Shown piece by piece: positions 1-6,236 of a stretch of 7,171 bases of DNA; within the stretch, counting starts at the first letter, position 1; each line of letters begins with the position of its first letter. Source of the stretch: Flavobacterium psychrophilum. Lineage in GTDB: Bacteria; Bacteroidota; Bacteroidia; Flavobacteriales; Flavobacteriaceae. The notes under the pieces were generated by a model. That model did not search any database. It worked only from the letters and a program-made list of their open reading frames with translations, and had not been told where the DNA came from. The position numbers were made by a program, and so were the translations under genes. The DNA lies in assembly GCA_003243255.1 (NCBI GenBank), contig QFQM01000220.1:1-7171 (forward strand). Direction: 5' to 3'.

Positions 1-331
1 AGCCAATCCTGATTTCATCAAGGAAAACATGAATGATATCTGTGCATCGATACAGCATACCATCATCAATATCCTTATGGATAAGATAAAGATGGCTGTT
101 AAGGAGACTGGCATCAAACAGGTCGCTATTGGCGGAGGGGTTTCTGCTAATAGTGGTATTCGTTCTACCCTTAAGGAAGCCGAGAAAAAATACGGCTGGA
201 AAACCTTTATCCCTAAATTTGAATACACTACCGACAATGCTGCCATGATTGGTATTGTGGGATATCATAAATATCTGGAGCAGCAGTTTAATGATGCTTC
301 GGTAACTTCAAAAGCACGTATAGAACTATAA
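1..331 (+). CDS. tsaD: TsaD, tRNA t6A37 threonylcarbamoyltransferase, C-terminal part (5' truncated by window edge)
   Basis: This is the 3' third of tsaD. The frame is open from base 2 to the TAA at 329-331, so the gene starts outside the window, and the ATG at 29 is an internal methionine. TsaD is the cytoplasmic ASKHA-fold enzyme that, with TsaB and TsaE, moves the threonylcarbamoyl group from threonylcarbamoyl-AMP to A37 of ANN-decoding tRNAs. Two family signatures are visible. One is the glycine-rich nucleotide-binding segment VAIGGGVSANSGIR (about 122-163). The other is YTTDNAAMIG near the C terminus (about 224-253), whose Asp is the conserved metal ligand. Both catalytic-domain His ligands lie upstream and cannot be checked. 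rsmE starts 1 nt after the stop, which suggests co-transcription. Recognition is by motif and is firm; the intactness of the missing part is unknown. Confidence 0.96.
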   Translation, partial: ANPDFIKENMNDICASIQHTIINILMDKIKMAVKETGIKQVAIGGGVSANSGIRSTLKEAEKKYGWKTFIPKFEYTTDNAAMIGIVGYHKYLEQQFNDASVTSKARIEL

Positions 332-332
332 T

Positions 333-1040
333 ATGCAGCTATTCTTTAACCCCGACATACAGCCCGGAACAGCAAGCTTTACTTTTGACAAAGAAGAAAG
401 CAGGCATATTGTAAAAGTATTGCGCAAAAAGGAAGGTGATAAAATCCATATTTCAAACGGAAAGGGGTACCTGTTCACTTCAGAGGTTGTTTTTGCCAAC
501 GAGAAAAAATGCGAAGTAAAAATTACTACCGAAGAGTTCCATGAACCTGCGCCCTATTCACTGCATCTTGCTGTAGCTCCAACCAAAATGAACGACCGTT
601 ACGAGTGGTTTTTAGAAAAGGCCACTGAAATAGGTATCGCCAAAATAACGCCAATTATCTGTGAGCATAGTGAGCGTACGGTATTTAAAGCCGACCGTTT
701 TGAGAAGATCATACAAAGTGCTATGAAACAATCGTTGCAATATTATATGCCGGTACTTAATGAGCCTGTAGCCTTTAATGCTTTTGTAGCGGCACATCAG
801 GAAGGACAGCTGTTTATAGCCCATTGCGAGGAAACCGAAAAACGCCTTCTGAAAAATGCGCTTGAGCCTAAAAAAGAAGTAACAATACTCATAGGACCTG
901 AAGGCGATTTCTCAACCAAAGAGATCAATCTTGCACTGCAAAGCAATTATATTCCCGTATCTTTGGGTAACACCCGCTTACGCACCGAAACCGCTGCCGT
1001 TGTTGCAGCACACAGTGTAGCTTTCGTGAACGAGGAATAG
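333..1040 (+). CDS. rsmE: RsmE, 16S rRNA (uracil(1498)-N(3))-methyltransferase
   Basis: The gene encodes a 235-aa SPOUT-class methyltransferase that uses SAM to methylate N3 of U1498 in 16S rRNA, in the decoding region of the 30S subunit. Residues about 1-70 form the PUA-like RNA-binding domain, with the typical opening FFNP and the stretch SRHIVKVLRKKEGD (23-36). The trefoil-knot catalytic domain follows. It shows PTKMNDRYEWFLEKATEIG (83-101), SERT (113-116), KQS (132-134), the SAM-binding GPEGDFS (188-194) and the knot motif SLGNTRLRTETAA (210-222). The length is normal for the family and no key motif is missing. The ATG lies 1 nt after the tsaD stop with no Shine-Dalgarno sequence, so translation is probably coupled or leader-independent. 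The pairing with tsaD joins two RNA-modification genes. No terminator with a T-tract follows; the hairpins downstream are described separately. Confidence 0.97.
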   Translation: MQLFFNPDIQPGTASFTFDKEESRHIVKVLRKKEGDKIHISNGKGYLFTSEVVFANEKKCEVKITTEEFHEPAPYSLHLAVAPTKMNDRYEWFLEKATEIGIAKITPIICEHSERTVFKADRFEKIIQSAMKQSLQYYMPVLNEPVAFNAFVAAHQEGQLFIAHCEETEKRLLKNALEPKKEVTILIGPEGDFSTKEINLALQSNYIPVSLGNTRLRTETAAVVAAHSVAFVNEE

Positions 1041-1076
1041 TTTTTAGTTTACGGCTGACAGTTTACAGTTATCGCT
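1041..1076. repeat. Short degenerate direct repeats after rsmE (AGTTTAC / CAGTTTACAGT type)
   Basis: AGTTTAC occurs at 1046-1052 and again at 1060-1066, a 14-nt period. The unit CAGTTTACAGT followed by TATCGCT (1059-1076) is closely echoed by CAGTTTTCAGTCGCT at 1504-1518, just after the next gene. I recall similar CAGTTT(T/A)CAGT strings as common intergenic filler in Flavobacterium genomes; that is memory, not something this window can show. No function is assigned. Confidence 0.5.
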
Positions 1077-1122
1077 CGAACCTGAAAGGTTCGGATATAA
1101 TAACCGGAGGCAACGCCTTCGG
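1077..1122. repeat. Tandem pair of compact hairpins (REP-like palindromes) between rsmE and the DUF2200 gene
   Basis: There are two adjacent inverted repeats. The first, 1077-1093, pairs CGAACCT with AGGTTCG perfectly (7 bp, 3-nt loop GAA). The second, 1104-1122, pairs CCGGAGGC with GCCTTCGG (8 bp, one G-T wobble, loop AAC). Ten A+T-rich bases separate them. Both are far richer in G+C than the surrounding DNA. Neither is followed by a T-run on either strand, so they are poor intrinsic terminators. They look more like REP-type palindromes or RNA-processing and stabilising hairpins at the 3' end of the tsaD-rsmE transcript. The pairing is seen directly; the role is inference. Confidence 0.6.
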
Positions 1123-1141
1123 AAATAAAATAGCATAGAGC

Positions 1142-1501
1142 ATGACCGACAAAAATTACGAAAAAATCCTAAAAATGTCCTTTGCCAGTGTATATCCTCA
1201 TTACATCACCAAAGCAGAGAAAAAAGGACGTACACAAGCCGAAGTAGACGAAATTATCTTTTGGCTGACAGGCTATGATGCAAAAGCATTACAGGAAATT
1301 CTTGACAACAAAACCAATTTTGAGGATTTCTACACTAATGCCCCAAAAATAAACCCCAATGCCTCAAAAATTACAGGATTAATTTGCGGCTACCGCGTTG
1401 AAGATATTGAAGAGCCTCTGATGCAACAAATTCGTTATTTAGATAAATTGATTGATGAGCTTGCTAAGGGAAAAGCTATGGAGAAGATTTTAAGGGAGTA
1501 A
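1142..1501 (+). CDS. DUF2200 family protein, function unknown
   Basis: The gene encodes a 119-aa soluble protein with no signal peptide or membrane segment, so it is presumably cytoplasmic. Recognition rests on the conserved DUF2200 pattern. [20 protein letters not shown] (11-30) is followed by [13 protein letters not shown], an [19 protein letters not shown] segment and the very typical C-terminal string [20 protein letters not shown]. Length and both ends fit the family, so the ATG at 1142 is the likely start and the protein is complete. No biochemical role is established for the family that I know of, and none is visible here. The gene sits alone between two repeat-bearing spacers (1041-1141 and 1502-1731), with no clear TAnnTTTG promoter of its own. 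It may be read through from rsmE. The repeats on both sides suggest an accessory insertion into an otherwise housekeeping cluster, which is inference. Confidence 0.9.
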   Translation: MTDKNYEKILKMSFASVYPHYITKAEKKGRTQAEVDEIIFWLTGYDAKALQEILDNKTNFEDFYTNAPKINPNASKITGLICGYRVEDIEEPLMQQIRYLDKLIDELAKGKAMEKILRE

Positions 1502-1703
1502 ATCAGTTTTCAGTCGCTATTACTTCCAAGTAAAGCTTTGGCATTAGACTCTGTGGCGTTAAGAAAATTATGAGTGAGGCGTTAAAAAGCATCCGCTGTT
1601 TGAGCCGAAGGCGAGTTCGGATGGTTTAGCTGAATGAAATAATTTTTAGCCTAAGGAGTCAGAGCCTTGAATTTTTGTTTCTTTTGTTTCAAGACAAAAG
1701 AAA
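1502..1703. repeat. Structured intergenic region, probable dispersed Flavobacterium-type repeat element
   Basis: The 230-nt spacer after the DUF2200 gene has no convincing reading frame but clear structure. It opens with CAGTTTTCAGTCGCT (1504-1518), echoing 1059-1076. The octamer GGCGTTAA occurs twice, at 1555-1562 and 1578-1585. CCGAA (1605-1609) pairs with TTCGG (1616-1620), and alternatively CATCC (1590-1594) with GGATG (1619-1623), so the two hairpins compete. TTTAGCT/TTTAGCC repeats follow at about 1624-1630 and 1645-1651. The element ends in a perfect 10-bp hairpin, TTTCTTTTGT (1678-1687) with ACAAAAGAAA (1694-1703), loop TTCAAG. I recall similar tails (CCTTGAATTTTTGTTTC then TTTTGTTTCAAGACAAAAG) between genes in many Flavobacteriaceae genomes, which would make this a dispersed repeat. 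The structure is seen; the repeat status is not verified. Confidence 0.6.
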
Positions 1704-1714
1704 AACTATATTTA
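1684..1714 (+). promoter_or_regulatory. Probable promoter of the DUF4159 gene
   Basis: TTG at 1684-1686 is followed after 20 nt by TATATTTA (1707-1714). This is one mismatch from the Bacteroidetes -7 consensus TAnnTTTG at the usual spacing. The -33 element falls inside the 5' arm of the 10-bp hairpin at 1678-1703, so the putative repeat appears to supply the promoter. Transcription would begin near 1720, leaving a leader of only about 10 nt before the ATG at 1732. Low-complexity A/T sequence makes chance matches likely. Confidence 0.4.
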
Positions 1715-1731
1715 CACCACAATCATTATTC

Positions 1732-2370
1732 ATGAAAAAATTGCTTTATACATTACTGCTTGCTCCTGCCCTGCTTAGTGCACAGGAAATAGCCGTACTT
1801 AAATACTCCGGTGGTGGTGACTGGTATGGTAACCCGACCTCGTTGCCTAACCTTGCTAAATTCTGCAATCAGAATATCCGCACCAAAATAAATCCCAAGA
1901 CCGCCACGGTAGACCCTTCAAGTGCCGATATATTTTCTTACCCGTTCATCCACATGACAGGGCACGGAAATGTGGTTTTTAGCGATAATGATGTTATTAA
2001 CCTAAGAAACTACCTTACTTCCGGCGGATTTCTGCATATCGACGATAATTACGGTATGGATAAGTACATTCGTAAAGAACTGGTAAAGATATTCCCTGAT
2101 AAAGAACTTGTTGCTGTACCTGCCAGCCATGCAATATTTAAAGGTCCTTTCTCATTTCCGCAGGGTATCCCTAAGATTCATGAGCACGACAACAAACCGC
2201 CACAGGCATGGGGAATCTTCGTTGAAGGCAGGCTGGTAGTACTCTATACCGTTGAAACCGACCTTGGTGACGGCTGGGAAGACCAGGAAGTACACAACGA
2301 CCCTAAAGAAGTTCGCGAGAAAGCCCTGAGAATGGGTGCTAATATAGTTAACTATGCCTTTACCAACTAA
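1732..2370 (+). CDS. Secreted DUF4159 domain protein
   Basis: The gene encodes a 212-aa exported protein. The chosen ATG at 1732 gives a clean signal peptide: MKK, a hydrophobic core at about 4-15, and a cleavage site after LLSA (17/18). The frame stays open 5' to 1675, but that extension reads through the repeat hairpin (FLLFQDKRK) and is surely not coding. The mature part is a single DUF4159 domain. Visible landmarks are KYSGGGDWYGNP (24-35), the HMTGHG strand-turn (74-79), LTSGGFLHIDDNYG (95-108) and AWGIFVEGRLVVLYT near the C terminus. DUF4159 resembles glutamine-amidotransferase-like (flavodoxin-fold) domains, but I see no Cys nucleophile in such a motif, and no reaction is known. The expected location is periplasm or surface. 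In Flavobacterium-type genomes it often lies near rsmE and the AI-2E gene (recollection). Its stop codon is inside a terminator hairpin, which separates it from the next gene. Confidence 0.9.
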   Translation: MKKLLYTLLLAPALLSAQEIAVLKYSGGGDWYGNPTSLPNLAKFCNQNIRTKINPKTATVDPSSADIFSYPFIHMTGHGNVVFSDNDVINLRNYLTSGGFLHIDDNYGMDKYIRKELVKIFPDKELVAVPASHAIFKGPFSFPQGIPKIHEHDNKPPQAWGIFVEGRLVVLYTVETDLGDGWEDQEVHNDPKEVREKALRMGANIVNYAFTN

Positions 2371-2381
2371 AGGCATTTTTT
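2354..2381 (+). terminator. Rho-independent terminator overlapping the DUF4159 stop codon
   Basis: ATGCCTTTA (2354-2362) and TAAAGGCAT (2368-2376) form a perfect 9-bp stem with loop CCAAC, followed directly by five T residues (2377-2381). The TAA stop (2368-2370) is the first three bases of the 3' arm, so the last codons of the gene form the 5' arm and loop. This is a textbook intrinsic terminator shape, though with modest G+C in the stem. Confidence 0.8.
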
Positions 2382-2455
2382 ATACCCTAAAACCATAACA
2401 AAACCGGAGTCTTTCGTTATTTTTTCTTAAATTCGGAAACATAAAACAAACCTAT

Positions 2456-3547
2456 ATGCTGACATCAAAAACTATTGCCAACGGAATACTAAGAGCTTTG
2501 GCTGTTATTGTAGGCTGTTGCCTTTTATTGTATTTTCTGTATCAGGTACAAACAGTACTGCTCTACCTTTTCATTTCACTTATAGTAAGCACTGTTGCCA
2601 CACCAATGGTTAATTTCCTAGAAAGGAGATGCAAGTTCAGCCACACACCTGCCGTAGTTACCGTTTTAGTTTTTATGCTATCCTTACTGATAGGCTTTAT
2701 CATGCTTTTTGTACCGCTGATCATATCTCAGGGACAAAATCTCTCATTGCTTGACACCCACAAAATGGAACAGGATCTGAGTGAGACATTTTTACACATA
2801 AAGAACTATCTTTCTGACTACAATATTGATTCTGACAAGCTAATAAAACAAGCTGACCTTACGTCGAATATCAACCTTAATTTCATTCCGAATTTCATCA
2901 ATATCCTTATCAGCATTGTAAGCGGTTTTGGAATAGGCCTGGCATCAGTAGTTTTTATCACTTTCTTTTTCCTGAAAGATAAGGATCTGTTCAAGAAGTC
3001 GGTAAAAAAGCTGCTTCCTGATGCTCATGAGGAAAAATTCATCAACTCATTCCGTAAAACAAACCACATGCTGAGCCGTTACTTTATCGGACTCATAGTT
3101 CAGATGACCTGTCTTTTTATATGCTACCTGATTACACTGCTTATATTTGGTGTAGAAAATGCTTTTATAATCGCTTTCATCACCGCATTACTTAATATTA
3201 TCCCTTATATCGGCCCACTAATCTCAACAGTACTTGTTATCGTACTTACGCTATTAGGCAACATAGGGCCCGAATCTCAGGGAGAAATGCTATCAACTAC
3301 ATTATACGTTTTCATCGGTTATTGCGTAGCGCAGTTCATCGACAACAACATTACGTCTCCGCTTATCTTTTCCAACAGCGTCAATTCGCATCCGCTTGAA
3401 ATATTTATAGTAATTTTGGCCAGCGGATTTTTATTCGGAATACTGGGAATGATTATAGCTATTCCAATGTATACGACGATTAAAGTAGTAGCCAAAGAAT
3501 TTTTTCCTGAAAATCCGGTTGTCAAAATACTTACCAAAGACTTATAG
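2456..3547 (+). CDS. AI-2E family transporter (PerM/TqsA/YdiK superfamily membrane protein)
   Basis: The gene encodes a 363-aa polytopic inner-membrane protein. Hydrophobic segments lie at roughly 11-29, 31-52, 65-91, 148-173, 210-232, 235-265, 282-300 and 308-345. A polar loop at about 92-145 and a charged cytoplasmic loop KDKDLFKKSVKKLLPD (174-189) come between them. Family markers are YFIGLIVQ (209-216), the re-entrant-type NIIPYIGPLIS (247-257) and, late in the protein, FIDNNITSPLIFS followed by HPLEIFIVILASGFLFGILG. Members include E. coli TqsA, proposed to export autoinducer-2, but the superfamily is broad. Other members have different or unknown substrates (some are linked to Na+/H+ or K+ exchange), so AI-2 transport should not be assumed. 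The length is typical and the ATG at 2456 precedes the first membrane segment properly. It follows the terminator at 2354-2381 and so needs its own promoter. TAAATTCG at 2428-2435 is a weak candidate with no good -33. The next gene starts 2 nt after its stop. Confidence 0.93.
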   Translation: MLTSKTIANGILRALAVIVGCCLLLYFLYQVQTVLLYLFISLIVSTVATPMVNFLERRCKFSHTPAVVTVLVFMLSLLIGFIMLFVPLIISQGQNLSLLDTHKMEQDLSETFLHIKNYLSDYNIDSDKLIKQADLTSNINLNFIPNFINILISIVSGFGIGLASVVFITFFFLKDKDLFKKSVKKLLPDAHEEKFINSFRKTNHMLSRYFIGLIVQMTCLFICYLITLLIFGVENAFIIAFITALLNIIPYIGPLISTVLVIVLTLLGNIGPESQGEMLSTTLYVFIGYCVAQFIDNNITSPLIFSNSVNSHPLEIFIVILASGFLFGILGMIIAIPMYTTIKVVAKEFFPENPVVKILTKDL

Positions 3548-3549
3548 TT

Positions 3550-4725
3550 TTGCTTTTACACAAATTATTAGAAAAAGATATTCAGCAGTTTATAAAAAAT
3601 AATACCGGCAAGCCCGTAACTCAGCTGGCATTGCAGAAAAATCCTTTTCCCGAAGTGGAATGGACTGATATTATCAGCCAGATTGCTGCACGTGAAAAAG
3701 CAAAAGACAAACTGCCTACCTGGTTTGAGGCCGACAATATAGTATATCCCTCTAAAATTTCGGTAGAACAGACCTCTTCCGAGACTACCGCCAAATACAA
3801 ATCGGGCTTAATTTCAGGTGAAAGCCTTATCGACCTTACCGGTGGTTTTGGCATAGATGATTTCTACTTTTCAAAAAGAGTAAAGCATGTTATGCATTGC
3901 GAGCTGGACATACACCTTTCGTCTGTTGCCAAGCATAATTTTGAACTTCTTGGTGCTGCCAACATTGAATGCATGCCCGGTGACAGTACTGATATACTGG
4001 AAATAGTAGACAAACGCTGGGATTGGATATATATTGACCCTTCGCGTCGTAATGATGCAAAGGGCAAAGTATTTATGCTTCAGGACTGTTTACCTAATGT
4101 GCCCGAACATCTTGACAAATACTTTAAATACGCCCACAACATACTTATAAAAACCGCACCAATACTGGATATCAGTGCAGGATTATCAGAACTTCATTCC
4201 GTTAAGGAAATACACATCGTTGCATTAAACAATGAGGTAAAAGAGTTATTGTGGATTTTAGAGAAAGGATTCAGGGGGACACCTATGCTGATGGCTGTTA
4301 ATCTGGTAAAAGACGGTGAAGATATTTTCAGGACATCGTATGAACCGGCAGATGAAGCTCCATACTCCTTACCTAAAAAATACCTGTATGAGCCTAATGC
4401 CGCCATTATGAAATCGGGGGCATTTGATGCCGTGGCACATCATTATAACATTACCAAACTGCACAGGCACACCCAGCTATACACCTCTGACGAACTGATT
4501 GCGTTTGAAGGCAGGCGGTTTATGATTGATGCCATCATTCCATACCAAAAAGCAGAAATGAAGCCGCTAGAAGGCAAAAAAATGAACATCACCACGCGTA
4601 ACTTTCCTCTTTCGGTTGAAGACATCCGTAGAAAATGGAAAATCAAAGATGGCGGTGATACTTATGCTTTCTTCACCACAAACAATCAGAATGAGAAAGT
4701 AGTTTTAGTGTGTTCTAAAGCTTAA
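3550..4725 (+). CDS. Class I SAM-dependent methyltransferase of the PG_1098 / THUMP-like type, substrate unknown
   Basis: The gene encodes a 391-aa cytoplasmic protein. The N-terminal roughly 90 residues match the ferredoxin-like region of the PG_1098 family, with QKNPFPEVEW (29-38). The Rossmann methyltransferase core has motif I DLTGGFGID (95-103), an acidic second strand HCELD (116-120), GDSTDIL (144-150) and the motif IV equivalent YIDPSRR (161-167). In class I enzymes these bind SAM and shape the active site. The C-terminal part, ending in NFPLSVEDIRRKWKIKDGG, fits the THUMP-like domain, which suggests an RNA substrate, but no target is established. The start is taken as TTG at 3550, 2 nt after the AI-2E gene stop. 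The product MLLHKLLEKDIQQFI then begins as the family does, and no in-frame ATG occurs before the core. The tight spacing implies an operon with the transporter gene. The stop is shared as TTAA with the convergent gene at 4722. Confidence 0.88.
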   Translation: MLLHKLLEKDIQQFIKNNTGKPVTQLALQKNPFPEVEWTDIISQIAAREKAKDKLPTWFEADNIVYPSKISVEQTSSETTAKYKSGLISGESLIDLTGGFGIDDFYFSKRVKHVMHCELDIHLSSVAKHNFELLGAANIECMPGDSTDILEIVDKRWDWIYIDPSRRNDAKGKVFMLQDCLPNVPEHLDKYFKYAHNILIKTAPILDISAGLSELHSVKEIHIVALNNEVKELLWILEKGFRGTPMLMAVNLVKDGEDIFRTSYEPADEAPYSLPKKYLYEPNAAIMKSGAFDAVAHHYNITKLHRHTQLYTSDELIAFEGRRFMIDAIIPYQKAEMKPLEGKKMNITTRNFPLSVEDIRRKWKIKDGGDTYAFFTTNNQNEKVVLVCSKA

Positions 4726-6134
4726 TTTACAGGTATCAACCTGAACACTGAACCCTTTTTATCTTCAACAGCTACATAAATATAGCCATCAGGCCCCATT
4801 CGGACATCCCGAAGGCGGCCAATGTTTTTCAACAGTTTTTCCTGACCTGTAATTTTATGCCCGTCGAGATAGCATAGGTTAAGATATTTAAAACGCAGCG
4901 ACCCCACGAGCAATGCGCCTTTCCAGGGTTTGTAACTATCGCCGGTAACAAAGGCCGTCCCCGAAGGAGCAATAGAAGGCAGCCAATACAGCAAAGGTTC
5001 TTCAATACCCGGCGCGGTAGTTTTGTCGGTAATGGTTGTTCCGTTATAATTGATGCCATAACTGGTAACCGGCCAGCCGTAATTAGCCTTTGGAGTGATG
5101 ATGTTTATCTCATCACCCCCTCTTGGGCCGTGTTCGGTTTCCCATAACTCGCCTGTAATCGGATGAATAGCGATTCCCTGCGGATTGCGGTTGCCGTAGC
5201 AATACAGAGATGTTGGCTTACCCGATTTATCTTTAAAAGGATTATCGGCTGGGATTGTACCATCGGCATTGATCCTGTGAATTTTTCCGAGTGCATTATC
5301 AAGGCTTTGCGGATTCTGGCTTTCGTTGCCCCTTTCCCCTACCGAAATGAATAAATAGCCCTTATCATCAAAAACCAAACGGCTTCCGTAATGATGATGC
5401 GTTGAAGCATACGGCAATGCCTCGAAAATAATCTTTTGATTGAGCAGCTTATCACCTTCGAGCCTAGCCTGCATTACAGCAGTTGTAGACTGGTTTCCCT
5501 TGGGTTTTGAATACGAAAAATATACCAGTCGGTTTTTTCCGAAATCGGGATGCAGGACAATATCCAGCAACCCTCCCTGTCCCTGTGCATGAACTTCCGG
5601 CACACCTTTAATCTCAGTATTCTTTCTGTTCTTTACCTGATAGAGCTTACCATTCCTTTCGGTAACCAGCAGACTGCCATCCGGTAAGAAAGCCATCCCC
5701 CAGGGTACCGCTAGTCCGGTCGCTATGGTATCGAGCTTAACCGTTAGTTTTTCGCTTTTGAAAATTCCTGTTTTAGGAGCATTATCGAAATCATACATTG
5801 CCCTGTTTTTTATACCCTTCAGTATATAATCTGCCAGCTCTTCTATTTCAGTTTTACTGAACGTTTTTTCAAAAGCCGGCATACCATCATTAGTATAACC
5901 TTTTGCTATGCCTTTAATCAAATCCTGTTTTGAATCCCCATATTTCCAGTCGCGGTCTACAAAAGCGTCCATTTTCTCACCATGACAGCTACTGCAATAG
6001 TTCTGATAGTTTTCCTGAGGTGTCCTGCCTGATTCAACCGCTGTTACAGGAGCATACTCCTTTTTTTCTTTTGAACAGAAGTAAATTACTCCCGAAAAAA
6101 GCAACGCAGGAAAGATGTATAGTGATTTTGTCAT
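4722..6134 (-). CDS. Exported cytochrome c / PQQ-dependent sugar dehydrogenase fusion (GDH/sorbosone dehydrogenase family)
   Basis: The gene encodes a 470-aa protein in two parts. Residues 40-110 form a small c-type cytochrome domain with the haem-binding CSSCH (47-51) and a probable axial Met in DGMPAF (M85). Residues about 130-470 form the six-bladed beta-propeller of the glucose/sorbosone dehydrogenase family, with LAVPWGMAFLPDGSLLVTER (141-160), GGLLDIVLHPDF (187-198), the histidine-rich HHHYGSRLVF (246-255) where the catalytic base of soluble glucose dehydrogenase lies, VGERG and ETEHGPRGGDEI. Such enzymes oxidise aldose sugars or related alcohols with PQQ; the fused haem can accept the electrons. 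The start at 6134 gives a short signal-like segment ending in Cys20, but Y-F before the Cys is a poor lipobox, so a membrane anchor or lipoprotein are both possible. The frame is open back to 6230, but that extension is not signal-like and lies over the promoter at 6167-6174. Its true substrate cannot be read from the sequence. Confidence 0.92.
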   Translation of the reverse strand: MTKSLYIFPALLFSGVIYFCSKEKKEYAPVTAVESGRTPQENYQNYCSSCHGEKMDAFVDRDWKYGDSKQDLIKGIAKGYTNDGMPAFEKTFSKTEIEELADYILKGIKNRAMYDFDNAPKTGIFKSEKLTVKLDTIATGLAVPWGMAFLPDGSLLVTERNGKLYQVKNRKNTEIKGVPEVHAQGQGGLLDIVLHPDFGKNRLVYFSYSKPKGNQSTTAVMQARLEGDKLLNQKIIFEALPYASTHHHYGSRLVFDDKGYLFISVGERGNESQNPQSLDNALGKIHRINADGTIPADNPFKDKSGKPTSLYCYGNRNPQGIAIHPITGELWETEHGPRGGDEINIITPKANYGWPVTSYGINYNGTTITDKTTAPGIEEPLLYWLPSIAPSGTAFVTGDSYKPWKGALLVGSLRFKYLNLCYLDGHKITGQEKLLKNIGRLRDVRMGPDGYIYVAVEDKKGSVFRLIPVN

Positions 6135-6166
6135 AACTGCAATACGTAGGTTAGATGTCAGAATAC

Positions 6167-6174
6167 CAAAGCTA
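6167..6174 (-). promoter_or_regulatory. Candidate -7 promoter element for the PQQ dehydrogenase gene
   Basis: On the minus strand this reads TAGCTTTG, an exact match to the Bacteroidetes -7 consensus TAnnTTTG. A weak -33 (TTA rather than TTG) lies about 21 nt upstream. The implied transcript starts near 6160, about 25 nt before the ATG at 6134. That supports the shorter start over the upstream in-frame ATG at 6230, which would lie outside the transcript. Confidence 0.5.
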
Positions 6175-6236
6175 TCACATTTTTGTACGGTATGATAATC
6201 CTTTAAGTAAAAAGTAACAGCCTTTGCCATTTTGAT

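Noticed and set aside
1077..1122. Hairpins after rsmE as intrinsic terminators
   Set aside because: Neither stem is followed by a T-run on either strand, so the terminator call is not supported.
1675..1731. Upstream extension of the DUF4159 gene (19 extra residues, FLLFQDKRK)
   Set aside because: It translates the repeat hairpin and would hide the signal peptide. The ATG at 1732 gives a standard Sec signal.
2428..2435. TAAATTCG as the promoter of the AI-2E gene
   Set aside because: It has one mismatch to TAnnTTTG and no TTG at a suitable distance upstream, so it is too weak to list as a feature.
3864..4646. Several 60-70 residue minus-strand frames inside the methyltransferase gene
   Set aside because: They overlap a well-supported gene, match no family I recognise, and lack any signal of their own.
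6135..6230. Longer N terminus of the PQQ dehydrogenase starting at the ATG at 6230
   Set aside because: The 32 extra residues are polar and not signal-like, and they lie over the likely promoter at 6167-6174. The ATG at 6134 places the signal segment at the N terminus.
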